From Ruminococcus sp. (GTDB taxonomy: Bacteria > Bacillota > Clostridia > Oscillospirales > Ruminococcaceae), in NCBI GenBank assembly GCA_017534595.1, contig JAFXVY010000027.1:1-49198 (forward strand): 49,198 nt of DNA. The letters are read 5' to 3'. Each line of letters opens with the position of its first letter. The first letter of the stretch is position 1. Shown in pieces: positions 29,749 to 36,794 of the stretch. Position numbers and translations under genes: made by a program. Below the pieces are notes generated by a model that saw only the letters and a program-made list of their open reading frames with translations, was not told the origin of the DNA and made no database searches.

Positions 29749-30507
29749 ATGGAAACGAAAAATACTGTAACGGCAGCGCAGCTGAAGGAGGCTCTCATCG
29801 AGCTGGGCGTTGAGCCCGGGATGACCCTTGAGGTACACTGCTCGCTGAGCAGCTTCGGCAGGCTCGAGGGCGGAGCTATGACGGTGATAGACACGCTCAA
29901 GGAGACAGTCACCGGGCAGGGGAGCATATTCATGCCGGCGCTGCGGCTGAGCCGTGAGCTTGAGCTGACCGAGGAAGACAGGCGCCTCGGGATCACCGTC
30001 AAGATAAAGATACTTCCCCCGGGGACGCAGCGGACGGCTATGGGTATCGTTGCCGACACCTTCCGCTGCCTGCCGGACACCCTTTGCGGTGACGGCGTCA
30101 TAAGCACTGCCGGCTGGGGAAGATATGCGCAGGAGGCGGTGAATAGTGGGCTTGATCAGGCGGTATTTCACGGCGGCAAGGCGCTGCTGCTCGGAGTTGA
30201 CATATACAAGCTCACGGCGATGCACTATGTTGAGGACGTCACGCCGCCGGAGATAGGCGGGATGTTCGCACCGGGCGAGGAGATAAACAAGGTCTACCCG
30301 CCGGAGGAATGGATGATCGAGGCGGGGCATCCGCCGGTGAAGGCGTGGTACACTGTGCAGAGGCTCGCTTTCGGGCGCGGTCTCATCAGGGAGATGTATA
30401 TCGGGCCTTGCAGGGCGATGTTCTTTGACATACACGATGTGGTGTCGATCTACCGCGGCGAGCTGATAAGAGACCCCTACGGGCTGTGGGGACTGCCGAG
30501 GCCGTGA
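29749..30507 (+). CDS. AAC(3)/YokD-family N-acetyltransferase
   Basis: A 252-residue member of the aminoglycoside 3-N-acetyltransferase fold (AAC(3), YokD, FrbF), which uses acetyl-CoA. Typical motifs: LIELGVEPGMTLEVHCSLSSFGRLEGGAMTVIDTL, GSIFMPALR, TAMGIVADTFR, and LLLGVDIYKLTAMHYVED, with the usual active-site His in the last. A resistance role is not implied: chromosomal YokD-like enzymes have unknown acceptors. I chose METKNTV at 29749 because GGGAGG lies 6 nt upstream; an earlier ATG at 29719 lacks one. It has its own promoter and runs convergently into the endonuclease V gene with only 9 nt between stop codons and no clear terminator. Confidence 0.88.
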   Translation: METKNTVTAAQLKEALIELGVEPGMTLEVHCSLSSFGRLEGGAMTVIDTLKETVTGQGSIFMPALRLSRELELTEEDRRLGITVKIKILPPGTQRTAMGIVADTFRCLPDTLCGDGVISTAGWGRYAQEAVNSGLDQAVFHGGKALLLGVDIYKLTAMHYVEDVTPPEIGGMFAPGEEINKVYPPEEWMIEAGHPPVKAWYTVQRLAFGRGLIREMYIGPCRAMFFDIHDVVSIYRGELIRDPYGLWGLPRP

Positions 30508-30516
30508 CCTGCGGGC

Positions 30517-31197
30517 TCAGGTATTGAGCTTTTCCCTTTCGATATGGGTCTCGAGGTCGGCGAGGCGGGTGGGGATAGGCACGCGGCTCTCCTTATCGGT
30601 GAGCTCGATCGCCAGACGGCAGGCGGTGTCGAGGGAGATACCGCTGCCGACGGAAACGAACACCGGCTTTACGCCTTCGTGAGTTCTGAGGGCTCTGCCG
30701 CAGACCTCGCCGTTCACGACTATATCGGTACAGCTACCGGGGGTCTGCCCGGGCTCGATATAATCGGTCTTTTTGTCTATGCGGAAATAGGTCTTGGCGA
30801 TGCCGACGGTGGGCTTGTTGAGATAAAAGGCGGCGTGGGTGGCTATGCCCATGTGACGGGGGTGGAGGTAGCCGTTGCCGTCGAAGATGTAAAGGTCGGG
30901 CTGCGTTTCGAGCAGCTCGGCAGTTTTCAATACGAGCGGCAGCTCGCGGAAAGCTAAGAACCCCGGCATATACGGCACTTCTATCCTGCCGCTGAAATGC
31001 TGCTTTTCGACGATCTGATGAGTGCGGCGGTCGGTGACGACGATGCAGCAGACGGCATATTCCTCGCCGCCGCGCTGCCAGTAGGCGAGATCGACGCCGG
31101 CGATCGTTCTGAGCTCTGCGGGATCGAAGGTGTCGGTGAGGACGATCTTATCCCTGAGCTCGTTCTGTATCTGTTCAAACTCGGCTTCGGTATTCAT
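30517..31197 (-). CDS. nfi: Endonuclease V
   Basis: A 226-residue EndoV that nicks DNA (or RNA) one phosphate 3' of deaminated purines such as inosine. Canonical motifs: IAGVDLAY with the metal-binding Asp, the wedge motif VPYMPGFLAFRELP, IFDGNGYLHPRHMGIATHAAF with the catalytic Asp and His, and the late KPVFVSVGSGISLDTA. Full length. Its ATG overlaps the stop of the ABM gene by 4 nt, so the two are co-translated from the promoter at 31512-31540. Confidence 0.96.
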   Translation of the reverse strand: MNTEAEFEQIQNELRDKIVLTDTFDPAELRTIAGVDLAYWQRGGEEYAVCCIVVTDRRTHQIVEKQHFSGRIEVPYMPGFLAFRELPLVLKTAELLETQPDLYIFDGNGYLHPRHMGIATHAAFYLNKPTVGIAKTYFRIDKKTDYIEPGQTPGSCTDIVVNGEVCGRALRTHEGVKPVFVSVGSGISLDTACRLAIELTDKESRVPIPTRLADLETHIEREKLNT

Positions 31198-31481
31198 TCT
31201 GATCTCCTGTATATAACGGTGTCGGACACATACTCTTTTTTGAGCTCGCCGAGGCGGGCGAAATGCGGGGTCTGACCGTGGAGGCGGACGGCTTCCTCGT
31301 CCTTCCAGACCTCAAGGAGCAGCAGCTCGTTCGGATCCCCGGCGCTGAAATAGTAATCGTACTTCTCATTGCCGGCTTCGGCTCTTGATGCGTCGGCGAT
31401 CCCATCGGAGCATATCCGCTCGTAGAACTGCTCGCGCATACCGGCTTTTGTGATGTAGTGGACTTCAAGATACTGTTTCAT
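31194..31481 (-). CDS. ABM-family (antibiotic biosynthesis monooxygenase-like) small protein
   Basis: A 95-residue ferredoxin-like alpha-beta barrel protein of the ABM superfamily: MKQYLEVHYITKAGMREQFYERI at the N-terminus and NELLLLEVWKDEEAVRLHGQTPHFARLGEL near the end, as in YgiN-like quinol monooxygenases. Such proteins often detoxify quinones or bind haem; the substrate here is unknown. It is first in an operon with endonuclease V, an odd pairing that might reflect a shared response to oxidative or nitrosative deamination stress. GAAAGGAGCGGT lies upstream of its ATG. Confidence 0.88.
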   Translation of the reverse strand: MKQYLEVHYITKAGMREQFYERICSDGIADASRAEAGNEKYDYYFSAGDPNELLLLEVWKDEEAVRLHGQTPHFARLGELKKEYVSDTVIYRRSE

Positions 31482-31511
31482 ATTTTCACCGCTCCTTTCG
31501 GGTATGCTGTT

Positions 31512-31540
31512 ATTATACCACCGGCGGGCGGGCTTGTCAA
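31512..31540 (-). promoter_or_regulatory. SigA promoter of the ABM-nfi operon
   Basis: Minus strand TTGACA (31540-31535), 17 bp, TATAAT (31517-31512). Confidence 0.9.
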
Positions 31541-31563
31541 CGGCGGAAAAACAGCGCAGCCTA

Positions 31564-31592
31564 TTGCCTCAAGGCTGATGATGTGATATAAT
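31564..31592 (+). promoter_or_regulatory. SigA extended -10 promoter of the dGTPase-like gene
   Basis: TTGCCT (31564-31569), 17 bp, TATAAT (31587-31592) with a TGA extension before the -10. Confidence 0.8.
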
Positions 31593-31651
31593 AGTCTTAA
31601 CGGGTTTTTAGAGATGCCCTTAAGATGAGCAGAGAAATAGGAGGTAATCTC

Positions 31652-32905
31652 ATGGCAGACAAGAACACAGGGCTTTTCGCAGGGCTTGCCGTTGTACCTA
31701 CTCACCCGAGGTGGTCGGAGCTGACCGCAAGACCCTCGCAGCTTTATACGCGTTCCGACGATATCAGGAGCCCCTTTGCCCGCGACTACACCCGGATACT
31801 TCATTCGATGGCGTACAGGCGCTTAAAGCACAAGACGCAGGTATTCTACAACATCGACAATGACCACATCTGCACCCGCATGGAGCACGTTTCGCACGTT
31901 GAGTCGGTGAGCAGCACCATCGCCGGATGCCTCGGGCTCAATACCGAGCTGACAAAGGCGGTCGCCATGGGTCACGATCTCGGTCACGCGCCGTTCGGGC
32001 ATCAGGGCGAGACGATACTTACAAAGCTTTGCAATAAATACATCTCGCCGGAGATGAAATTCTGGCATGAGAAGAACGGTCTGCGGTTCGTTGACTGCGT
32101 CGAGCTGCTGGCGGACAATTACAACAACTGCAAAAACCTCGATCTGACATACGCCGTGCGGGACGGGATAATCTCCCACTGCGGGGAGGTGGACGAGAAC
32201 GGTCTGCGGCCGAGAGAGGAGCTTATTGCCCTTGAGGAAGAGTTCACCCGGCCGGGGCAGTTCCAGCCGGCGACCTGGGAGGGCTGCGTGGTCAAGATCT
32301 CCGACAAGATCGCGTACATAGGCCGTGACATAGAGGACGCGGTACAGCTCGGCTTCCTTGACGAGGATGCGCGGAACACCCTGCGCAAGATGGCGCAGGA
32401 AAACGATCATAACGCGATAAACACCACGGTCATCATGCACAATCTGATAATAGATATCTGTCAGAACAGCACGCCGGAGAAGGGGATCTGTCTGAGCGAG
32501 AGATATCTCGCACAGCTTGACACGATCAAGCGCTTCAATTACGAGAAGATCTACAAGAACCCGAGGTTCGATGCCTTCAACAGGTACGCCGAGCTTGTGC
32601 TGTCCGAGCTGTTCGGGACGCTCTATGCCCTCTATGACGGGCGGCACACCTTTGAGGCTCTGAACTCGGCAAGGAGATACTATCCGATGCTTGCGGGCTC
32701 CTTTGAGAAGTGGCTCTCGCGGTACTGCGAGACGGGGACAGTCCCCGAGGGCGAGCTCAAGGAGGAGGCGTTCCGCTGCGAGAACCGCAAGATCTACGGC
32801 AGCCTCGAGACCCCCGAGGTCTACGCGCAGGCGATAATAGATTTCATCGCCGGCATGACCGACAGATTTGCGGTAAAGCTGTTCAATGAGCTGATAACCT
32901 ACTGA
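31652..32905 (+). CDS. dGTPase-like HD-domain triphosphohydrolase
   Basis: A 417-residue protein of the deoxyguanosinetriphosphate triphosphohydrolase family, which cleaves dNTPs to nucleoside and tripolyphosphate. HD motif residues are in HICTRMEHVSHV, AMGHDLGHAPFGHQGE, and the downstream KISDKIAYIGRDIEDA. The N-terminal FARDYTRILHSMAYRRLKHKTQVF is the usual signature. I chose MADKNTG at 31652, as TAGGAGGT is 7 nt upstream; the earlier in-frame start lies in the leader. It is the first of two neighbouring HD-superfamily nucleotide hydrolase genes, but the next one has its own promoter (32918). Confidence 0.92.
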   Translation: MADKNTGLFAGLAVVPTHPRWSELTARPSQLYTRSDDIRSPFARDYTRILHSMAYRRLKHKTQVFYNIDNDHICTRMEHVSHVESVSSTIAGCLGLNTELTKAVAMGHDLGHAPFGHQGETILTKLCNKYISPEMKFWHEKNGLRFVDCVELLADNYNNCKNLDLTYAVRDGIISHCGEVDENGLRPREELIALEEEFTRPGQFQPATWEGCVVKISDKIAYIGRDIEDAVQLGFLDEDARNTLRKMAQENDHNAINTTVIMHNLIIDICQNSTPEKGICLSERYLAQLDTIKRFNYEKIYKNPRFDAFNRYAELVLSELFGTLYALYDGRHTFEALNSARRYYPMLAGSFEKWLSRYCETGTVPEGELKEEAFRCENRKIYGSLETPEVYAQAIIDFIAGMTDRFAVKLFNELITY

Positions 32906-32917
32906 GGGACGGTCTTG

Positions 32918-32946
32918 TTGACATGAACGCAGATCTGCGGTATAAT
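32918..32946 (+). promoter_or_regulatory. SigA promoter of the HD-kinase fusion gene
   Basis: TTGACA (32918-32923), 17 bp, TATAAT (32941-32946). A perfect consensus, 41 nt before the ATG. Confidence 0.9.
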
Positions 32947-32986
32947 CACATCATCAGAAAAACTTATAAAGCGAGGTCTTACCGCT

Positions 32987-34465
32987 ATGATGAATATGCT
33001 TGAAGAAGCCATAATTTACGCGACCGTACTGCATCAGGGAAAGGTGCGCAAGTTCAACGGCATACCGTTTATCCTGCACCCGATGGAGGTGGCGCAGATA
33101 CTCTCGACCATGACCGACGATCAGGAGGTCATCACCGCGGGCATCCTGCACGATGTAGTTGAGGACACCGACGGTACCCTTGCCGAGATCGAGAAGAGGT
33201 TCGGCAGGAGGGTGGCGTATCTCGTATCGTCCGAGTCGGAGAAGAAATACCCCGACGAAGACCGCGGCGCCACCTGGCAGAGGCGCAAGGAAGAGTCTAT
33301 ACAGGTGCTCAAGGACAGCACGGATATCGGGATAAAAATGCTGTGGCTCGCAGACAAGCTGGCTAACATCCGCTCGCTTGCGCGGGTATACTCCGAGAGA
33401 GGCGAAGTGCTGTGGAGCAGTATGCATCAGAGCGATCCTGCGATGCAGTGCTGGTACTACCGGACTATCGCCGAGAGCGTCGAGCTCACGCTGAACAAGA
33501 CAGGCGCTTTCAAGGAGCTCATAAAGCATATAAACTACATCTGGCCGGGGACCTTCGATTCCGACAAGACCAAGTACAAGAAATACCGCGAGGTCAGCGT
33601 TGACGGCTGCCTCCTGCTGGGGCGGGGAGCCAAGGGGGATGTTTACCGCTACGACGATGAGCTGGTGATAAAGGTCTTCAACCAGAACAACACATACAGC
33701 GATGTTGAGCGTGAGATCAGCCTGAGCCGCAAGGCCTTCATTCTCGGTATGCCTACGGCGATATCCTTCGGTATCGTGTCGGTGGGGAACAGGTACGGCG
33801 CGATGTTCGAGCTGGTGGATTCGGAGACCGTTTCGCGGTTTATCGCAAGGGCTCCGGGTCAGACGGAGGTCTACGCGAAGATAATGGCCGACTTAGCGCT
33901 CACTATCCACGGTATCGACGTCACCGGGGAGGATGCTTTCCCGCCGGCGGCGGAGCGGATAAAGAGCTATATAAACGGCGGGCTCGCTTACGAGAACGAA
34001 GCGCTTGCCAAGAAGTGCGCCGGGTTCATCGACGCGCTGCCGGACAGCGAGTATCTCATACACGGGGATTTCCACACGGGAAATGTATTCCTGCAAAGCG
34101 GTGAGCCTCTGCTCATTGATATGGACAGGGTCTCGAAGGGACACCCGATCATCGAGCTCAGCGATATGTATTATTTCTATGTGATCCTCGGCGAGGACGA
34201 CCCCGCGGTGGTGGAGGATTTTATGGGATTTCCGTATCAGACGGCGGTGCAGTTCTTTGAGATGTTTTTGAAGCACTATCTGAATACCGATGACGAAGCA
34301 CGGCTCTCCGAGGTAAAAGAGAAGGCTTCGCTTATCGGCTATGCAAGGCTGATACGCAAGCTCAGGCGCAAGGGCACGCCCTCGGAGGCGGACAGAAAGA
34401 AGATCGACCTTTGCATCGAAAAGCTTGAAAAGCTTTCGGGCAGGCTCGAGACGCTGGCATTCTGA
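32987..34465 (+). CDS. Fusion: alarmone-hydrolase-like HD domain + APH-like kinase
   Basis: 492 residues in two domains. Residues about 1-180 resemble the (p)ppGpp hydrolase half of SpoT/Rel and the stand-alone MESH1: H31 (ILHPMEVA), H55-D56 in AGILHDVVEDTDG, and D123 in LADKLANIRS form the expected metal site. There is no synthetase, TGS or ACT domain. Residues about 205-470 are an aminoglycoside-phosphotransferase/choline-kinase-like kinase: nucleotide loop LLGRGAKGDVYRY, Lys in LVIKVF, catalytic HGDFHTGN (H359, D361, N366) and IDMDRVSKGHP (D378). Both active sites look intact. The kinase half resembles a paralogous APH-like family of gut and rumen bacteria. The substrate is unknown. The ribosome site is weak (GAGG), with ATGs at 32987, 32990 and 32996. 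Confidence 0.88.
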   Translation: MMNMLEEAIIYATVLHQGKVRKFNGIPFILHPMEVAQILSTMTDDQEVITAGILHDVVEDTDGTLAEIEKRFGRRVAYLVSSESEKKYPDEDRGATWQRRKEESIQVLKDSTDIGIKMLWLADKLANIRSLARVYSERGEVLWSSMHQSDPAMQCWYYRTIAESVELTLNKTGAFKELIKHINYIWPGTFDSDKTKYKKYREVSVDGCLLLGRGAKGDVYRYDDELVIKVFNQNNTYSDVEREISLSRKAFILGMPTAISFGIVSVGNRYGAMFELVDSETVSRFIARAPGQTEVYAKIMADLALTIHGIDVTGEDAFPPAAERIKSYINGGLAYENEALAKKCAGFIDALPDSEYLIHGDFHTGNVFLQSGEPLLIDMDRVSKGHPIIELSDMYYFYVILGEDDPAVVEDFMGFPYQTAVQFFEMFLKHYLNTDDEARLSEVKEKASLIGYARLIRKLRRKGTPSEADRKKIDLCIEKLEKLSGRLETLAF

Positions 34466-34525
34466 CAGAGGAGATCATCCGTATCATACAGACCGTAAAG
34501 CAATAATATCCGGGGAGGGAAAGCT

Positions 34526-35845
34526 ATGCCGATAGAAGCCGCATTTATGGTACCGCATCCGCCGCTGATAGTTCCGCAGGTGGGGCGCGGCGGAGAGAAA
34601 AAAGTCCAAAAGACCATTGAAGCCTACAAGCGGGCAGCCGAGGTGATCGCTGAAATAAAGCCGGAGACGATAATCGTCACGAGCCCCCATTCGGTGATGT
34701 ACCGCGACTGGTTCCATATATCTCCCGGCAGGGAGGCTTACGGTTCGTTCGTTGATTTCGGCGCCCCCGGGGTCAGCTTTTCGGAGCAGTACGATACCGG
34801 GCTCGTGAGTAAGCTCGAAAGCCTTGCATCGGGCAAAGGGTTCCCGGCGGGCACAAAAGGGGAGCTTGACAGGCGCCTCGACCACGGGACTATGGTGCCG
34901 CTTTACTTCATCCGGCAGAAATACAAGGGCGGAAAGATAGTCAGGATCGGGCTTTCGGGGCTCAGCCTCAGAGAGCATTACGAGCTCGGCAGGCTCATAC
35001 AGCAGGCGGTCAGCGAGCTCGGCAGGCGGGCGGTATTCGTTGCGAGCGGAGATCTTTCCCACAAGCTGCAGGAATACGGCCCCTACGGTTTTGCGCCCGA
35101 AGGGCCGGTGTACGATGAGCGGATAATGGATGTATGCTCACGCGGCGCCTTTGACGAGCTTCTTGAATTCGACGAAGAGTTCCTGGACAAGGCCGCGGAG
35201 TGCGGGCACCGCTCGTTCACCATAATGGCCGGCGCACTGGACGGCATGAAGATCAGTGCCGAAAAGCTCTCCCACGAGGATGTTACGGGGGTGGGGTACG
35301 GCATCTGCATATTCAGGCCGAAGGCAGAGGATATGTATGTGAGCCTTGCCCGCAGGACGATCGAGACCTACATAACAAGCGGGAAGATCATTTCCGTGCC
35401 CAAGGATCTGCCGAAGGAGATGCTTAAAACCAAAGCGGGAGCCTTCGTATCCATACACAAGAACGGCGACCTCCGCGGTTGTATAGGTACTATCACGGCA
35501 ACAAAGGGCTCGGTTGCCGAGGAAGTGATCTCAAACGCGGTAAGCGCTTCCACACGGGATCCGAGGTTCCCGGCGATCACTGCCGACGAGCTCGGAGACC
35601 TCGAGATAAACGTGGATGTTCTCGGGGAGCCCGAGCAGATATATTCCACCGATATGCTGGACGTCAAGCGCTACGGAGTGATAGTCTCGAGCGGGTACAG
35701 GCGCGGGCTGCTCCTGCCCGATCTTGAGGGGGTGGACACCGTCGGGCAGCAGATAGCGATTGCCATGCGCAAGGGCGGGATAACATACGACGACGAAATC
35801 ACGCTGCACAGGTTCGAGGTCATACGCCACACACAGGAGGGATGA
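34526..35845 (+). CDS. MEMO-AMMECR1 fusion protein (AmmeMemoRadiSam B+A)
   Basis: 439 residues: an N-terminal MEMO/LigB-type extradiol-dioxygenase-like domain (about 1-265; VPHPPLIVPQVG, IIVTSPHSVMYRDW, LDHGTMVPLYF, VASGDLSHKL, CGHRSFTIMAGAL) and a C-terminal AMMECR1 domain (about 275-439) with its hallmark LRGCIGTI and RDPRFPAI. These are the B and A parts of the AmmeMemoRadiSam set, which always travels with a specific radical SAM protein, encoded next and overlapping by 4 nt. The reaction is not firmly known; modification of RNA or protein has been proposed. GGGGAGGGAAAG precedes the ATG. An upstream promoter is not obvious in the 60-nt gap, so read-through from the HD-kinase gene is likely. 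Confidence 0.93.
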   Translation: MPIEAAFMVPHPPLIVPQVGRGGEKKVQKTIEAYKRAAEVIAEIKPETIIVTSPHSVMYRDWFHISPGREAYGSFVDFGAPGVSFSEQYDTGLVSKLESLASGKGFPAGTKGELDRRLDHGTMVPLYFIRQKYKGGKIVRIGLSGLSLREHYELGRLIQQAVSELGRRAVFVASGDLSHKLQEYGPYGFAPEGPVYDERIMDVCSRGAFDELLEFDEEFLDKAAECGHRSFTIMAGALDGMKISAEKLSHEDVTGVGYGICIFRPKAEDMYVSLARRTIETYITSGKIISVPKDLPKEMLKTKAGAFVSIHKNGDLRGCIGTITATKGSVAEEVISNAVSASTRDPRFPAITADELGDLEINVDVLGEPEQIYSTDMLDVKRYGVIVSSGYRRGLLLPDLEGVDTVGQQIAIAMRKGGITYDDEITLHRFEVIRHTQEG

Positions 35846-35847
35846 CG

Positions 35848-36708
35848 ATGGCAAGATGCGAGGTCTGTTTCAGGCATTGTGAGCTGCGTGAGGGGCAGAT
35901 CGGCTTCTGCGGCGCGAGGAAAAACACCGGGGGAAAGGTCTGCGCGGACAACTACGGCAGGATCACCGCTCTGGCTCTGGATCCCATCGAGAAAAAGCCC
36001 CTGCAACGTTTTCACCCCGGGACGATGATACTCTCCGTCGGGAGCTACGGCTGCAATCTGCGCTGCCCGTTCTGTCAGAACAGCGATATCTCGTGGTCGG
36101 AGAGAGCCTTTGGATACAGGGATGAAGCGCGTCTCGTCACCACGGAGCTGCTTGCGGATACAGCGGAGCAGTACCGCAGCCGGGGGAACATCGGTCTGGC
36201 GTTCACCTACAACGAACCGCTGGTGGGATTTGAGTTCGTCCGCGACACGGCAAAGCTCGTTCACGAGAGGGGTATGCTGAATGTGCTTGTGTCAAACGGC
36301 ACCGCCGAGCCATGGGTGCTCGACGAGCTCGCGCCTTATATCGACGCCATGAACATCGACCTGAAAGGCATCACGGAGAGATATTACGGCAGGACTCTGG
36401 GCGGGGATCTTGAAGCCGTTAAGGAGTTTATCAGCCGAGCGGTGAAGTTCTGTCACGTTGAGCTGACGACGCTTATCGTGCCGGGTGAGAACGACAGCGA
36501 AACGGAGATGCGCACGCTGGCGGAATGGGTCGCCTCCCTGACCGACAGCGAGGGGCGGGTCATCGGCAAGAGCATCCCCCTGCACGTTTCGCGGTTCTTC
36601 CCGAGGTTCCGGATGACCGACAGGCCTCCGACCGATGCGGGGCTCGTCTACCGCCTTGCAGAGATAGCCGGCGAGCGGCTTGACTATGTTTATACCGGCA
36701 ACTGCTGA
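35848..36708 (+). CDS. AmmeMemoRadiSam-type radical SAM protein
   Basis: A 286-residue radical SAM enzyme related to pyruvate formate-lyase activating enzymes. The cluster motif is C-x3-C-x2-C in YGCNLRCPFCQNSDIS. A Cys-rich N-terminus (CEVCFRHCELREGQIGFCGARKN) is characteristic of this group. GLAFTYNEPLVGFEF and MNIDLKG also match. I prefer ATG 35848 because GGAGG (35836-35840) is then 7 nt away; ATG 35842 overlaps the previous TGA. Together with the MEMO-AMMECR1 fusion it forms a complete two-gene version of the usually three-part system, closed by the terminator at 36725. Confidence 0.94.
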   Translation: MARCEVCFRHCELREGQIGFCGARKNTGGKVCADNYGRITALALDPIEKKPLQRFHPGTMILSVGSYGCNLRCPFCQNSDISWSERAFGYRDEARLVTTELLADTAEQYRSRGNIGLAFTYNEPLVGFEFVRDTAKLVHERGMLNVLVSNGTAEPWVLDELAPYIDAMNIDLKGITERYYGRTLGGDLEAVKEFISRAVKFCHVELTTLIVPGENDSETEMRTLAEWVASLTDSEGRVIGKSIPLHVSRFFPRFRMTDRPPTDAGLVYRLAEIAGERLDYVYTGNC

Positions 36709-36724
36709 ATGTACAGGGTATGAA

Positions 36725-36761
36725 AGATCCCCCCGGACTCACATCCGGGGGGATCTGTTGT
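36725..36761. terminator. Terminator between the radical SAM gene and ppdK
   Basis: Perfect 12-bp stem AGATCCCCCCGG / CCGGGGGGATCT, followed on the plus strand by GTTGTTTAT; on the minus strand TTTCATACC follows. It can serve both convergent genes. Confidence 0.85.
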
Positions 36762-36794
36762 TTATGCTTGGTTTGCCGGGGGACTAAGGGTTTA

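Noticed and set aside
29749-30507. Acquired aminoglycoside resistance gene on a mobile element
   Set aside because: No insertion sequence or integron flanks it and codon use matches its neighbours; it looks like a resident YokD-type gene.
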